Shown here: positions 47,601 to 59,109 of the stretch, in pieces | How positions within the stretch are numbered: position 1 is the first letter of the stretch | Layout: each line of letters begins with the position of its first letter | From: Coffea arabica | Lineage: Eukaryota > Streptophyta > Magnoliopsida > Gentianales > Rubiaceae | Assembly: GCF_036785885.1 (NCBI RefSeq) | Contig: NC_092330.1 | Span: 5,490,525 to 5,554,524, forward strand | DNA: 64,000 bases | Direction of reading: 5' to 3' | Made by a program: the position numbers and the translations under genes | The notes under the pieces: model-generated | The model's input: only the letters and a program-made list of their open reading frames with translations | Told to the model about the DNA's origin: nothing | The model's database searches: none

Positions 47601-50582
47601 TCAAGCGCCAATCTTCAAGTTGTGCACAACATTTATCAAATTCAAACAATGTTGGAATTTGATAGTTGTCACAACCTTCGTAAGCATATCAGCAGGATTC
47701 TCCTTGGTCTGAATCTTTTGAAGTAGTATCCTACTATCTTCCAAAATCTTCCTCACAAAATGATACCGTACGTCGATATGCTTCGTCCTTGCATGATAAA
47801 CTTGGTTCTTTGCTAAATGAATAGCACTCTGACTATCACAATGAACTTTGATAGACTTCTGTCCAATTCCCAATTCATCAAGCAATCCATGAAGCCAAAT
47901 TGCTTCCTTAACAGCTTCCGTAACTGCCATATACTCCGCCTCTGTAGTAGACAAAGCAACTGTTGACTGTAAGGTAGACCTCCAACTGACTGGTGCCTTA
48001 GCAAGTGTAAAAACATACCCAGTCGTTGATCGACGTGTATCTTGATCTCCTGCGTAGTCGGAATCACAATATCCAACTACGTCTTGACCAATCTTCTCAT
48101 CCCGCTCAAATACTAATCCAACATCTACGGTGTTCAAAATATACCGTAAAATCCATTTCACAGCTTGCCAATGCTCCTTGCCAGGATCATGCATGTACCT
48201 GCTCACAACTCCAACTGCTTGTGAAATGTCGGGCCTTGTACACACCATAGCATACATCAAGCTACCCACCGCATTTGTATACGGTACCTTTGCCATATAT
48301 TCTCGTTCTGCATCATTCTTTGGAGATAACGATGCACTAAACTTGAAATGAGGAGCAAGTGGAGTACTAACAGGTTTAGTCTTTTCATTCATACCAAACC
48401 TCTTTAATACTTTACTAAGATACTCTTTCTGTGTCAAATAAAGCCTCCCCAATCTTCTATCTCTACTTATCTCCATGCCGAGAATTTTCTTGGCTTCGCC
48501 GAGATCCTTCATTTCAAACTCCCGACTCAAATGAGATTTCAATTTTTCAATCTCACATTGATCCTTGGAAGCTATCAACATATCATCAACATAAAGAAGA
48601 AGATATATGTAGGATCCATCTCGTAGCTTGCGCAAATATACACAATCATCATATTTGCTTCTTGTGTACCTTTGCCCCATCATAAACTTGTCAAATCGCT
48701 TATACCACTGTCTTGGAGACTGTTTCAATCCATACAACGATTTGTCAAGCTTGCATACCATCTTTTCTTTACCAGCAACTTTGAATCCTTCTGGCTGAGT
48801 CATGTAGATTTCCTCTTCCAAGTCACCATGTAAAAACGCAGTTTTTACATCTAATTGGACAAGTTCCAGATCCAATTGTGCTACCAAAGCCAATAAAATT
48901 CTGATGGAGGAATGTTTCACGACTGGAGAAAACACTTCGTTGTAATCAATTCCCTCCTTCTGAGCGTAGCCTTTAGCCACCAATCTTGCTTTGTAGCGAA
49001 CACCAGACTTGTCAGGAAATCCTTCCTTCTTTGCATATACCCACTTGCATCCGATTGCCTTCTTTCCCTTTGGAAGACTGGTTAGCCTCCATGTTTGATT
49101 CTTATGAAGGGAATGTACTTCTTCATCCATTGCAATCCTCCACTTTTCTTTATCCGAACTTTGAGCTGCTTCATTGAAAGTGGCAGGAATATCAACATTT
49201 ATGGTTGGGGATGCATAGGCCACTATATCAGCAAAACGAGCAGGTTTTCTGATTGTCCTCTTTGGCCTACTGGTTGCAATTGATTCATGTTGCTGTGAAA
49301 GTTCTTCAACTGGAACATTTTCTTCAGTTGATTTTTCTTCTACCATAGGAGTCCTTTCATCTACTCCGATATCCACTGCTGGTCTGATAATGCTTCTTTC
49401 AAACTCCATCTGCTTAGGAGTGCTCTCCACCTGTTGGGGAGTACTATCATTCTGCTGTACATCTACCTTTGTTAACATGGTAGATTCATCAAAGGTGACA
49501 TCCCTGCTGAAAACTATCTTTTTCGTTTCGGGACACCAAAGGCGATAACTTTTAATGCCTGTTGTGATCCCCATAAAGAGCGCCTTCTTCGCCCTTGGAT
49601 CCAACTTTGATTCTTTAACATGATAATATGCAGTAGAACCAAACACATGTAAGGAATCATAATCTGTAGCAGGTTTTCCCGACCATTTCTCTAATGGCGT
49701 TTTGCCGCCAATAGCAGTTGATGGTAAGCGATTAGCGAGGTGATTTGCATATGCTAAAGCCTCAGCCCAAAATTGTCTGCCCAACTCAGCATTGGACAAC
49801 ATACACCGAACTTTCTCCACCAATGTCCGGTTCATACGCTCTGCCACCCCGTTTTGCTGTGGTGTATCTCTGACTGTGAAGTGCCGAACAATGCCTTCAT
49901 TTTCATAGACCTCCATGAACGGATCACTAGTGTATTCACCTCCGTTGTCTGTTCGAAGGCGTTTGATCTTTCTTTCTGTTTGAGTTTCCACCATCTTTTT
50001 CCACTTGATGAAAATTCCCAATACTTCACTTTTCGCCTTCATAGTATACACCCATACTCTTCGAGAGAAGTCATCGACAAAGGTAACAAAATAATTCTTG
50101 CCTCCCAAAGAAGTTGTTTTGGAAGGTCCCCACACATCAGAGTGCACATAATCCAAAATACCCTTGGTATCGTGAATTGCAGTGCCAAATTTTACCCTTG
50201 TCTGCTTTCCTTTGACACAATGCTCGCAAAAATCTAACTTGCAAACACTGGCTCCTTTTAATAGTCCTTGATTCATCAGAAGATTCAAAGATTTTTCTCC
50301 GGCATGCCCTAAGCGCATATGCCATAATCTGGTTACTTTCAATTCTCGATCATCACTGGAAGCCACGGCCGCTACTCCAACAACTGCATTACCTTGATAG
50401 TAATACAAGTTATTATTTTTTCGGATTCCTTTCACCAGCACCAATGCACCTGAAATGATTTTCATCACTCCATTATATGCCGACACCTTGTAGCCCATTG
50501 ACTCTAGTACTCCCACAGAAATGAGGTTCTTTTTCAATTCTGGCACATATCGGACATCAGTTAGAATCTTAATTGATCCATC
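47601..50582 (-). pseudogene. copia pol: integrase, RT, RNase H (downstream of an amber stop)
   Basis: Continues the gag-protease frame after a TAG at 50583-50585, opening with DGSIKILTDVRYVPELKKNL. Counting from PELKKN as residue 2, the integrase zinc region has H76, H81, C107 and C110. The catalytic triad is D137 (HSDVWG), D200 (RTDNGGEY) and E236 (NGVAERMNR), the classical D-D35-E spacing. RT has KARLVAKGYAQKEG, QLDVKTAFLHG and the active site YVDDM (residues 652-656). RNase H has DSDYAGD, STTEAEYMA and DSQSAIHLAKN, ending at the TAA-side residues NLKIGA. All key residues are present and the frame is otherwise clean, so only the amber codon separates this copy from an intact polyprotein. 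It would be translated only by readthrough. Confidence 0.9.
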
Positions 50583-51644
50583 CTAATTCCTTAGCCGAAT
50601 TGAACCAACCCCATTTGTTGCTAATGTGGTCTCATCTGCCGTGTAGACGACTCCACCTTCTTTTTCCTTGAAATCAAAGAACCATTCTCTATTGGACGTC
50701 ATATGATGGCTACAACCTGAGTCCAATAGCCATGTACTAGAATGACCAGTAGGCATGACAGCTAATGAAAAATCTGAGTTTTGATCAATGCACTCAGATA
50801 CATTTGAATCCGCAACAGCTTTTTCTTTGTCAGGTCTACCCTTCAGTTTTGGGCAGTCCTTCTTCCAGTGCCCTTTCTCTCTGCAAAAGGCACACTCATC
50901 TTTACTTAGTCTGGCTCTTGACTTGGATCTTCTTCTCGTCCCCTTTCTCTGGTTTTGTGAGCGTCCTCTAGTTACCAGAGCTTCTGCTGCTCCATCTCTG
51001 CTATTTTGCTTGTCTTTTCTTCTGAGCTCATAGCTGTACAGGGCAGAGCTAACTTCACTGAGGGACACCTCAGCTTTCCCATGGAGTAGAGTTGTTTCAA
51101 GATGCTCAAACTCCTCAGGAAGAGATCCCAACAACATGAGAGCCAAATCTTCGTTTTCAAATGTCACATCTAAATTCATCAGATCAGTGATTAACTGATT
51201 GAAATTAGTGATGTGATCACTTAGAGTTGTGCCAGGAACATAAGTGAAGCGAAATAAACGCTTCTTCATGTTGAGCCTGTTCTGACAATTTTTCTTCAAG
51301 AACTTCTCCTCCAATCCAGTCCATAATTTATTTGCAGAGGTTTCTTTTGAGAACACATATTTTTGTTCCCTTGAAAGACACGATCGAATTGTACCACACG
51401 CTAAACGATTTAGCGTCCTCCATTCCTTCTCTTCAATCTCTTCTGGTTTCTCTTTTTCGATGGCAATGTCTAGACCTTGATTAAAGAGCGCGTCTAGAAT
51501 CTCACTTTGCCACATGCCGAAATGACCGGTACCATCAAATGTCTCCACATTTAATTTTGTATTCGTCATAACATTTCTCGCCATAATAGATAATGACGAG
51601 CTTGTTGATGCTTGCATTGTAGATGAAGATCTACTTTCGGCCAT
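50583..51644 (-). CDS. copia gag-protease
   Basis: 353 codons from the ATG at 51644 (MAESRSSSTMQAS) to TAG. The UBN2-type gag domain spans about residues 30-215. A basic region (RKGTRRRSKSRARL) precedes one zinc knuckle, CAFCREKGHWKKDC (residues 251-264). The protease active site is LLDSGCSHHMT (residues 306-316). The frame runs on past the TAG into integrase without a shift (12 codons before the next conserved block), so the stop is best explained by one substitution, likely CAG to TAG. As it stands, this copy could make a gag-protease protein alone. It lies about 130 bp inside the 5' LTR. Confidence 0.88.
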   Translation of the reverse strand: MAESRSSSTMQASTSSSLSIMARNVMTNTKLNVETFDGTGHFGMWQSEILDALFNQGLDIAIEKEKPEEIEEKEWRTLNRLACGTIRSCLSREQKYVFSKETSANKLWTGLEEKFLKKNCQNRLNMKKRLFRFTYVPGTTLSDHITNFNQLITDLMNLDVTFENEDLALMLLGSLPEEFEHLETTLLHGKAEVSLSEVSSALYSYELRRKDKQNSRDGAAEALVTRGRSQNQRKGTRRRSKSRARLSKDECAFCREKGHWKKDCPKLKGRPDKEKAVADSNVSECIDQNSDFSLAVMPTGHSSTWLLDSGCSHHMTSNREWFFDFKEKEGGVVYTADETTLATNGVGSIRLRN

Positions 51645-51760
51645 CTCTACAAATTATATTTAGTAGCTCCTAAATGTAGAGTAACAATAGCCCAAGAAAT
51701 CTTTTCTGATGTGGAAGATCAGACCATGCTGCAACCACAGAGCATACTAAGAAACCTCGA
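51645..51760 (-). other. copia untranslated leader
   Basis: About 116 bp between PBS and gag, no ORF. Confidence 0.7.
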
Positions 51761-51773
51761 GCTCTGATACCAA
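51761..51773 (-). other. copia primer binding site (initiator tRNA-Met)
   Basis: The minus strand reads TTGGTATCAGAGC, one base from the LTR edge. Confidence 0.9.
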
Positions 51774-51774
51774 T

Positions 51775-52276
51775 TGTTGCGGAAGCCCTACCAAAGTTAA
51801 GGTATAACGAGTAAATTATTGTACCTAAAATTGCAAAATGGTAATTCCCAGGAAATATTTGGTGAGGCACACTGGCCTGCTGAAGTACCAATTTCCTAGA
51901 CAGAATCACCTATATATGCACTTAATTGCACAATAACTCACTACAAATATACCTACAAATATAGCTACTAAATAGACAATAAAATAGAACACCAGAATTT
52001 AACGAGGTTCGGCTAATTTGCCTACGTCCTCGGACACTACCGACAATTTAATATTTCACTAGAAGAAATATTACAAAGAGAGAGAAGAAAGCAAGTTATT
52101 GGCTCTTGCTTGGTGTACTTGAATTGGTTTGTTTGAGAGCTATTTATAGTTCTCAAACAACCTCTCAAATGTTAAACTTAACCGATGTGGGATTTAGAAA
52201 CTTAGGCCAAAGAATTCAAAGTCCTCAATTTTGGCTTGAAAAAGTCATCAATTGAGGCTTGGCTTTGAATTCAACA
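51775..52276 (-). repeat. copia 5' LTR
   Basis: 502 bp, TGTTGCGG to TTCAACA. It should hold the element promoter; a TATTTATAG-type box on the plus strand (about 52140) is in the wrong orientation, and no start site is assigned. Confidence 0.95.
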
Positions 52277-52281
52277 GATCT

Positions 52282-52385
52282 TAAAGGTCTAACATTCACT
52301 AAATGCTGCTTATTCAAGGCTAACATTCATATATGAATCCATTTATTGATTTGCATAAGAAGATTGCATTAATAAAGCTCACACT
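52282..52385. other. remnant of PMEI fragment and spacer
   Basis: The first nine bases (TAAAGGTCT) continue the PMEI fragment interrupted at 47014. The remaining ~95 bp are a spacer before the 3' end of the oppositely oriented pseudogene and contain the 18-bp repeat at 52341. Confidence 0.7.
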
Positions 52386-52937
52386 TCATATGTTCCCTCC
52401 CAAGCGATTTGCTATAATCAAAATAATTTCACAAAGATTTTGCACGTTCTGACTAGCATCTGCAAGATTTCCTGGTTCCACTAGTTTTGCATCCTTGAAA
52501 TTGTCATCACAAGTATCAGCGTCATCCAGTGCAGCAGATGCTCTAAGATTTACGCCTAGATAATCACCAGATTTCAATAGACTTGCGGCCTCTCCGAGAT
52601 CATCAATGGAATAACCATAGTTTTCCGAGCAAGAAACATATATTCCCTTCAATCTGGTGTCAGTCGCATGTTGCTTGAGGGAATCAACAAGGGATTTGGT
52701 TGATTTGGTGCTTCTTGTTGTTAGGTCTATAGCAATTTGGCCGAGACCTTTAAGATCTGCACTGCCAGAACGAGGGTCTGATCTCAAAGAATTGATGCAA
52801 AATTGAGGGTTTTTTCAGCCAGAGCAAACATCATTGATCAAATCAGCTTCGGCAGAGGTAAAAAGATTGCTTAGGATTGATAGACAAATGAAAAACAAGG
52901 CTAACAATAATGGGCTATGGCTCCTAGAGAACTCCAT
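52386..52937 (-). pseudogene. PMEI-domain pseudogene (single premature stop)
   Basis: Same 552-bp length and start as the intact gene at 42139-42690 and collinear throughout. Codon 40 is TGA (DVCSG-stop-KNPQFC) where the intact copy has TCA for serine, a single-base change. All four cysteine codons remain (DVC, QFC, VSC, DTC), and the rest is open (LRSDPRSGSADLKGLGQIAID ... IILIIANRLGGNI). The C-terminal part has many amino-acid differences from the intact copy (for example HATDTRLKGIYVSCSENYG), so the duplication is not new, although the stop may be. Upstream sequence, including the TATA-like box, is conserved, so it may still be transcribed. Without readthrough only a 39-residue signal-peptide stub could be made. 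Confidence 0.9.
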
Positions 52938-53319
52938 TATTTTCTCCTCTAATTTCTCTTCCTTGAAGTGTGGTTGTTCTTCTGTGGAACTCAATGGTGG
53001 TACTACACATATAAAGCCCGCAAAATTGGACGCAAAAGGAAACTCAAATATTTCTTTATTACTGCTTACCTTTTTAATGGCTAATTATTCTTGTCGTGTT
53101 ATTCTTGTTTACAGAGTTATTGGAAAAATTTATTTACTTTCCAAAAGAAATGATCTCGAATACTTTGTGTACAAAACTTACTAACTTTTTTGGCACTTAC
53201 TCTAGTTGTGCAATTCTTGTTTAAAATTTTGAATTACTCACTCATTTTTAGCCTTTTTTGCAGCACTTACTTCTTTTAGCACTTGCTCTTCAAATTTGAA
53301 TATATATATATATATATAT

Positions 53320-53471
53320 GAGTAAATCTTATATAACTGACAGTGTATACACTATCAAGGTTGGATGCATGATACATGAGCAAAATTTCAATTTTAAATT
53401 TAAGTTTAGATGAATTGTCATGCATCCAATGTTGATGGTGTATATACTATCAGTGTATAAAAGATTAATCC
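53320..53471. mobile_element. 152-bp MITE
   Basis: The terminal ~50 bp are imperfect inverted repeats: the left (AGTAAATCTTATATAACTGA, then CAGTGTATACACTATCA ... TTGGATGCAT) pairs with the right (ATGCATCCAATG ... GTGTATATACTATCAGTG ... GATTAATCC). No coding. It is absent from the duplicate segment at 43058-43080. Confidence 0.8.
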
Positions 53472-53482
53472 AATATATATAT

Positions 53483-54580
53483 GGAATAATTTCAGAAACC
53501 TCCCCTGAGGTTTCTGACAGTCTTACTCTTCTCCCCTGTGGTTTCAAAAATATCACAAACCTCCCCTGAGGTTTAGAATTTTGTAACAAAATCAGCCCAT
53601 GATGTCAAAAGTGAACATAAAAAAGTGTTTTCAGGAAAGAGAGGGAATTTGGTTTCCATAAATGCCCCTGAGGTAAGTGTACAAGTTATATAAGTGAAAT
53701 AATGAAAACTAATAAAAACCAAAAATAAATTAGAAAAAAGGGATAATTTCAGATACAATATGTTATTCATCAATAATATTATATCAAAAGCTTTTACTAA
53801 ATGGTTATTTGTTCCAATTGCATATTAAATCAACCATTAGTGCTAATGAGAGTGCATTAAATATTTAGTAGAGAGGTAGTTTACTTCAATAAGTAGCATG
53901 TATATAAATACTTAGTGAATGTACAATCTGGTTGAAATAATGTACACCGTGTTATCGACCAAGTACGATGCATAAAAATTATTGAACATGCAGTTATTTG
54001 TTCACATGCATATTGCAATTAGTCATCGCAGCAATATGCATAGTGTAATGGTATGTATACATTTGGAATGGTTAATGGTGCTTTGATCCACTTGTGCATC
54101 TCCTTACAAGTTGCAGTGGGTATGTAATTTTATCTGTATGACTAATACTAATTTGCCTATAAACACCTTACACGGGGTGATCTATGAGGTACAATCAGTT
54201 TACAAATATATACATTATGTTAGATGTTAGCTACTTGGCTGTGTATATCTATAAAAGGTAGTGTAATGGTACGCATAAATTTGGAATGGTTAGGTGTTAA
54301 AAAAATGTACATCATGTTAGGTATTAGTTAGTTGACTATGTATACATGTAAAAGAGAGATTAAATATAGCGTAGAAAAAGTAATTACGTGAGTTGGAATG
54401 TATTTGTCCTGATAATTACGAAATATTAGCTGACTTGTGAGGGTATTTAACTCTTTTGGCCATGATGATGTAAGAAATGAGACCTAAATTCTGACAGGGG
54501 AGATTTGTGATATTTTTGAAACCACAAGGGAGGAGAGTGAGACTGTCAAAAACTTCAGGGGAGGTATATGAAATTATCCC
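53483..54580. mobile_element. non-autonomous TIR DNA transposon, 1.1 kb
   Basis: The terminal ~90 bp are inverted repeats: left GGAATAATTTCAGAAACCTC followed by CCCTGAGGTTTC and TGACAGTCTTACTCTTCTCC; right, on the minus strand, GGGATAATTTCATATACCTC then CCCTGAAGTTTT and TGACAGTCTCACTCTCCTCC. It lies in a TA repeat (TATATATAT left, TACATATAT right), so the target duplication length is unclear; about 9 bp would suit a Mutator-like element. No transposase. Confidence 0.8.

Positions 54581-54583
<3 letters not shown>

Positions 54584-54628
<45 letters not shown>
54584..54628. repeat. TA microsatellite
   Basis: About 22 TA units, the right part of the run in which both elements inserted. Confidence 0.9.
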
Positions 54629-54629
<1 letters not shown>

Positions 54630-55058
54630 ATATGTTTCCATTATAAATGCAAGACGTAGAGTTTATTTCTTAAATAACTTTGCTTTTAACAAATGTACCC
54701 ATAGTAGCAAACTTTCAAATCATATTCCCTTTATAGCTTGCCTAGTCACAACTTTTCAAAATTTCCCTCCATAGAAGGCATCTAATCTTTCTTCAATAAT
54801 ACTTTTCATTTTTCTAAATTACCTTTACCTGAATAAATAGTTAAATATCTTCCTAAAAATAATATCAAACAAAATACCTATAAGAATTTATCATAACAAT
54901 ATTATAGAAGGATATCTCTCAGTAAGAAGGGAAGGAAATATGCAAATTGTCAATTGACAAAAAAGAATTATATAAGGATCTATCTTCATGAGAAAGGAAG
55001 AAAGAAAGGAAAAGGTCCGCTGACAAAAAATTAGTTTTGTAAGGATATATGTTCTTGA

Positions 55059-55650
55059 TGTCAGAGTATTGATGTGGCCTACATGACCACATATAATATT
55101 ATTAAGATAACTCCCGTTAATTATAAGGATAAATAATTGTATGAAAAAATATGAATAACTAATTACAAAATTCTAATGAGAATAAATGATTGGAAGAAGT
55201 AAGGAGTTCCATATTCGTTGTATATGGATGTATTATGTGATATTTATTGTGGCATTTTATCTGATAATTATAGTAAATATTAAGTTGTATCTTATCATTA
55301 TATTTATTTAATAAATAAAGTACAATGTGTATGGAGAATATTAGAGTCTATCCTTATCCCATGATATGAGGGATTATAGACTCTGTAAATACTCCAATGG
55401 CTCCTGGTCCCTCTCACCACTCAATACATTGCTTTTTACCCATGGTATAACAACATTAAGAGAGTTAGATGTGGGAAGCCTAAACTGCATAGATATGAAC
55501 ATGGTGTATTGGAAACTGTACGGTTCTTCCCTAGCTAGAGATGTTGTCGATGGATCAAAGTTAATTGGTTACAACAATCATAAGGTACGCCTCAAATTAT
55601 TGTTATGGTTTACAAGCCTAAATTGAAGATCTTGCTTTTTATGTCTAACA
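55059..55650 (+). repeat. copia-like LTR (592 bp)
   Basis: Starts TGTCAGAGTATTG and ends TTATGTCTAACA, immediately followed by a methionine-tRNA PBS. The left edge coincides with the point where the duplicated PMEI flank stops matching, which supports it. No second LTR was found in the window. Confidence 0.65.
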
Positions 55651-55652
55651 TG

Positions 55653-55664
55653 TGGTATCAGAGC
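55653..55664 (+). other. primer binding site (initiator tRNA-Met)
   Basis: TGGTATCAGAGC, two bases after the LTR, plus-strand orientation. Confidence 0.8.
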
Positions 55665-58600
55665 AAGGTTGAAGTTTGCGACTTGTAAATTAATTATGTC
55701 ACACTTAATTTTGATTTATTTTGTCCATAAAGTTTAGGCCAAATTTCTTAGAATTCAAGAATTTGGTTTATTATTTCTGTACCACATATGCATATGACAA
55801 TCTTGATTTTGTTTCTTTTAACAATAATTGTTAAAATTTCAAAGCAGTGGAGGAACTCAATTTTCGATGAAATTTGCATGATGCATCTATGCTATAGACA
55901 ATGTTTTCCCACTAATTGTTATGGTTGGGTGATAGTTAGATACTTTTAAGCATATATTTGCTTGTTATGAATCCCATGATTGATTGTCTGGATTTCAACC
56001 ATGCAATTGCTCATATGTTATGCCTTTAAGTGACCTATTGCATGGACCAAAGCTTGATTATAATCACACTTTGGGAACGGATATTTGTAAGAACACATTA
56101 CGGAATGGACATAATTTTTGGACCAATTAATTGGCTCTTCTAGTCAGTTGGGAACTTGTACCAACTTGTATTGTTAGTAGGCTTTGGATAAGCTACCATG
56201 AGTGATGGCGGAATTGACAATGACTAAATAGAAGTTTTGCTTCCTTGGTTATGAGAACCAATTAATTTTATAGTATTGGTTGGTCTACCATATCTGATCC
56301 TTTGGGAAAGTATTCAATATTATTATTAGAAGCTTAGTTGTTATTTTAATAACATCTAAGATGTATGTAACCACAAGAAATTAAGAAGAGCTAGATGTAT
56401 GCTTGGTTAGAGTGCCCAAAATTTGTACTAATGATTCTGAATGTAATCATCTTAATTATGTGCATCTTAATTGCTTCTATGGCACAAAAGGGTTTGTGTG
56501 TTAAAATACAATTGTACTTGAGTTGAAACACCATTTATGAGCAATTATATATGGCTGATAAATATGCTCTTATTGCAATAACCTTAATGTTCACCTTGAA
56601 TTATGATGGTTGATTGCATAATTGATTGTATACTGCTTTAATGGTTGCAATAGTTTATGCCATGGTGAACCATTTTTGAATCTTTCAGTTAAAACTGGAA
56701 ACCCAAATTATTTAGTGCGTATATACTATTACTTCTTGTCCTCATGGTATCCGTCAATGAAAATTGATATGTGCACAATTTTGGGAAGAAAGTTTTGTAC
56801 TGATGTTAAGAATTACAATTATTTCATGAAAAGCTCAAATTTTAAGAGAGCATATATAAATGCATATTTGGGTAATTTGAGATAAAGGTATTCTTAATAA
56901 TGGTTCATGGATAGTCAAGTTACCATATGTTAAACCAATACAATTATATTCTCGGGCAACTTAAAGTTCAATAACCTATATAAATGTGCTGGTAATGATT
57001 AATTAGTTGTCACCAAAGTGACCTAATTATGATAAAGTTTATTAAATGGTTATCTATATTCATGTAAAATCATAATTATAGAATTATAATTTGTTCAAAG
57101 GTATTATATTTCTATATTCATGAAGTAGTTGTTATATTACCCAAAGGTATATAACTTCTTTGTTGCATAGATACAAGTGAATAATTGTCACTCACTTGTA
57201 AAATGGCCCAACTGAATAAAATATTTCTATCTTATAAGTGAATAATTGTTTCTCACTTATGGAGTGAATCGCTGGCATGTCATTATTCAAGCCAAAGGTA
57301 GGATATGATGATGCAATGGATTACTCGCCTAATGTTCAATTATTTAGTAAATCTATTAAACAAGTTGGTTTGATAGACATCAAATTAGGAAATTTTTCTA
57401 TGTCCAAAGGCGAGAACTATTTCTTCAATTTATTGTTTTAGCTTATGAGTTTAGATTTATTACTTTTATTAAAATTATAGTAAGACAAAATAGAATCCTT
57501 ATGCCTTATACAAGTACTTTTGTTTTTAACTTGTATTATATTCTAATAATTTTGTGATTATTCCCTTATGCTGGCCATATTAGTCTATTCTCTTGATTTT
57601 GGGTGCAAAATTAAATTAGCACACGTGAGTATAAATCTCACTTTAATGTATGTGTGCCAATATAACGGTTGGATACAAGTATTTAGAGCAATTAATATTA
57701 TTAGTATGCTCATTAAATATTGCATTCACACAAATATGTATGGTTATGACCCTTAAAGTGATTAAAGTCAAAATTTTCATCAAGGTCGTTGTGGAATTAT
57801 AGTATAATTTTGACGAAGCACCCTTAAAATACTTTTGTTTTGACTCTAAAATGGTGTGAATTAATTCTTGAATTTAAGATGCAAGCTGGTGATTTATTTA
57901 TGGTAAATCCCATGATTGAATTTTTTTGATAATTTTTGAGCATTTCATTTTAAATACTCTTTTGAAGTTTTGAACTATTCACAAAAAAAATCTTTTACAA
58001 TACACATTAAAGAATATGGTTATTACTCACATTTAACCATACATACATGAAAGAATAAGAGTAGTTTGAATTTAAGAGACAAGACACTTAAAGTTAATAT
58101 TGTGTCTCATTAATGTAGAAATGCAAATAGGGACAATAATATTTTCATAAAGGATGAAAATATAAATTAAAATAAATATTTGTTGTCCTTATCTAGTTAG
58201 AAAACATTGAAATTTTTTTTATGATTAGAAATTGTTTAGAGAGAATTTAATGGAATGTCTCATTTTTATGACTATGAATAATATTAGATGAATTGTCTTA
58301 CATCACACAATTCACATAGCCAATGTATATTTAGTTTCAAAAGAGAAACGGAACATATTTGATTGGGGCAAAACATCTATTATAGAGAATGATACCTTTA
58401 CGAATATACAAGTGGAGTGTTTCTACCTATAATAGAGAGTTCTTTTTAAAACATATTCGTTTATTTTAAATTAATAGCTATTGAATACAATTTTAGTGTT
58501 GCTTATTCAATAGTAGTTTAAAATAATAAATTTATATTTCTAGATTTTCAAATGACATATGAAATTGAACAAAACTCCATGGGTTTTATGTAACAATGTT

Positions 58601-59109
58601 GGTGTTAAGTGTGTTATTCATGAAAACTCATTAAGTTTGCCATAGGAGATTGGAATATGTCTCTATAAGTGTATTTTGATAAAATGAAAGGCCCAACGTT
58701 TTAAATTTTATCATGGCATATGTTTAAATTACCTTATAGAAAGTAGACTAGTTAGATTGTTATGGATAGCGAAAAGAATTTACTCCATCAGTAGTCAAAA
58801 TATGAGATTATGTGAATTTTTTTCTACCAAGTTGAAGTGGCTAAAGATATTTATTTATCTTATTTTTGATAACCATTCAAACTTAATGTCTTTGTTCTTG
58901 TATTTAAAATGTTTGTACAAGAGATAAAAATATAAACGTATAAAAGGTAGAAAATAAAGTTATAATGGGATAATTTGTTTGTCCTGTATGCTTAATTGCT
59001 TGATAAAATGCATTGATAAAAAATACAATACTTAATTGACAAAATTTGAGTTATATGCTTGACAAAATTTGAGTTATGTGCTTGTATCAAGAAATGAATG
59101 CTTCGGGAT
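55665..59109 (+). other. non-coding interior after the copia-like LTR
   Basis: About 3.4 kb of AT-rich DNA without gag or pol signatures on either strand. Either this is a non-autonomous or decayed element interior, or the element was truncated and this is unrelated DNA. Short local duplications occur (for example TGACAAAATTTGAGTTATATG and its near copy at 59038-59083). Confidence 0.45.

Larger units (their letters stand above)
47015..52276 (-). mobile_element. complete Tork-like Ty1/copia retrotransposon
   Basis: 5262 bp. LTRs at 47015-47516 and 51775-52276 (502 bp each, TGTTGCGG...TTCAACA) differ at a single position by eye (about 47089). The target duplication is GATCT (47010-47014 and 52277-52281). 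Minus-strand order is 5' LTR, PBS, gag-pol, polypurine tract, 3' LTR. Integrase precedes RT, as in copia. The near-identical LTRs and one-stop coding frame mark a very recent insertion. It landed in a PMEI fragment. The gag style (LNVETFDGTGHFGMWQSEIL) resembles Tnt1/Tork relatives. Confidence 0.96.
52938..55058. repeat. PMEI upstream segment, copy B, with two insertions
   Basis: Collinear with 42691-43500 as far as TATATATGTTCTTGAT (about 55043-55058), but split at the TA run (about 53301-53319, resuming about 54584) by a 152-bp MITE and a 1.1-kb TIR element. Confidence 0.85.

Noticed and set aside
49773..50237. 154-codon plus-strand frame
   Set aside because: Antisense shadow of the copia integrase.
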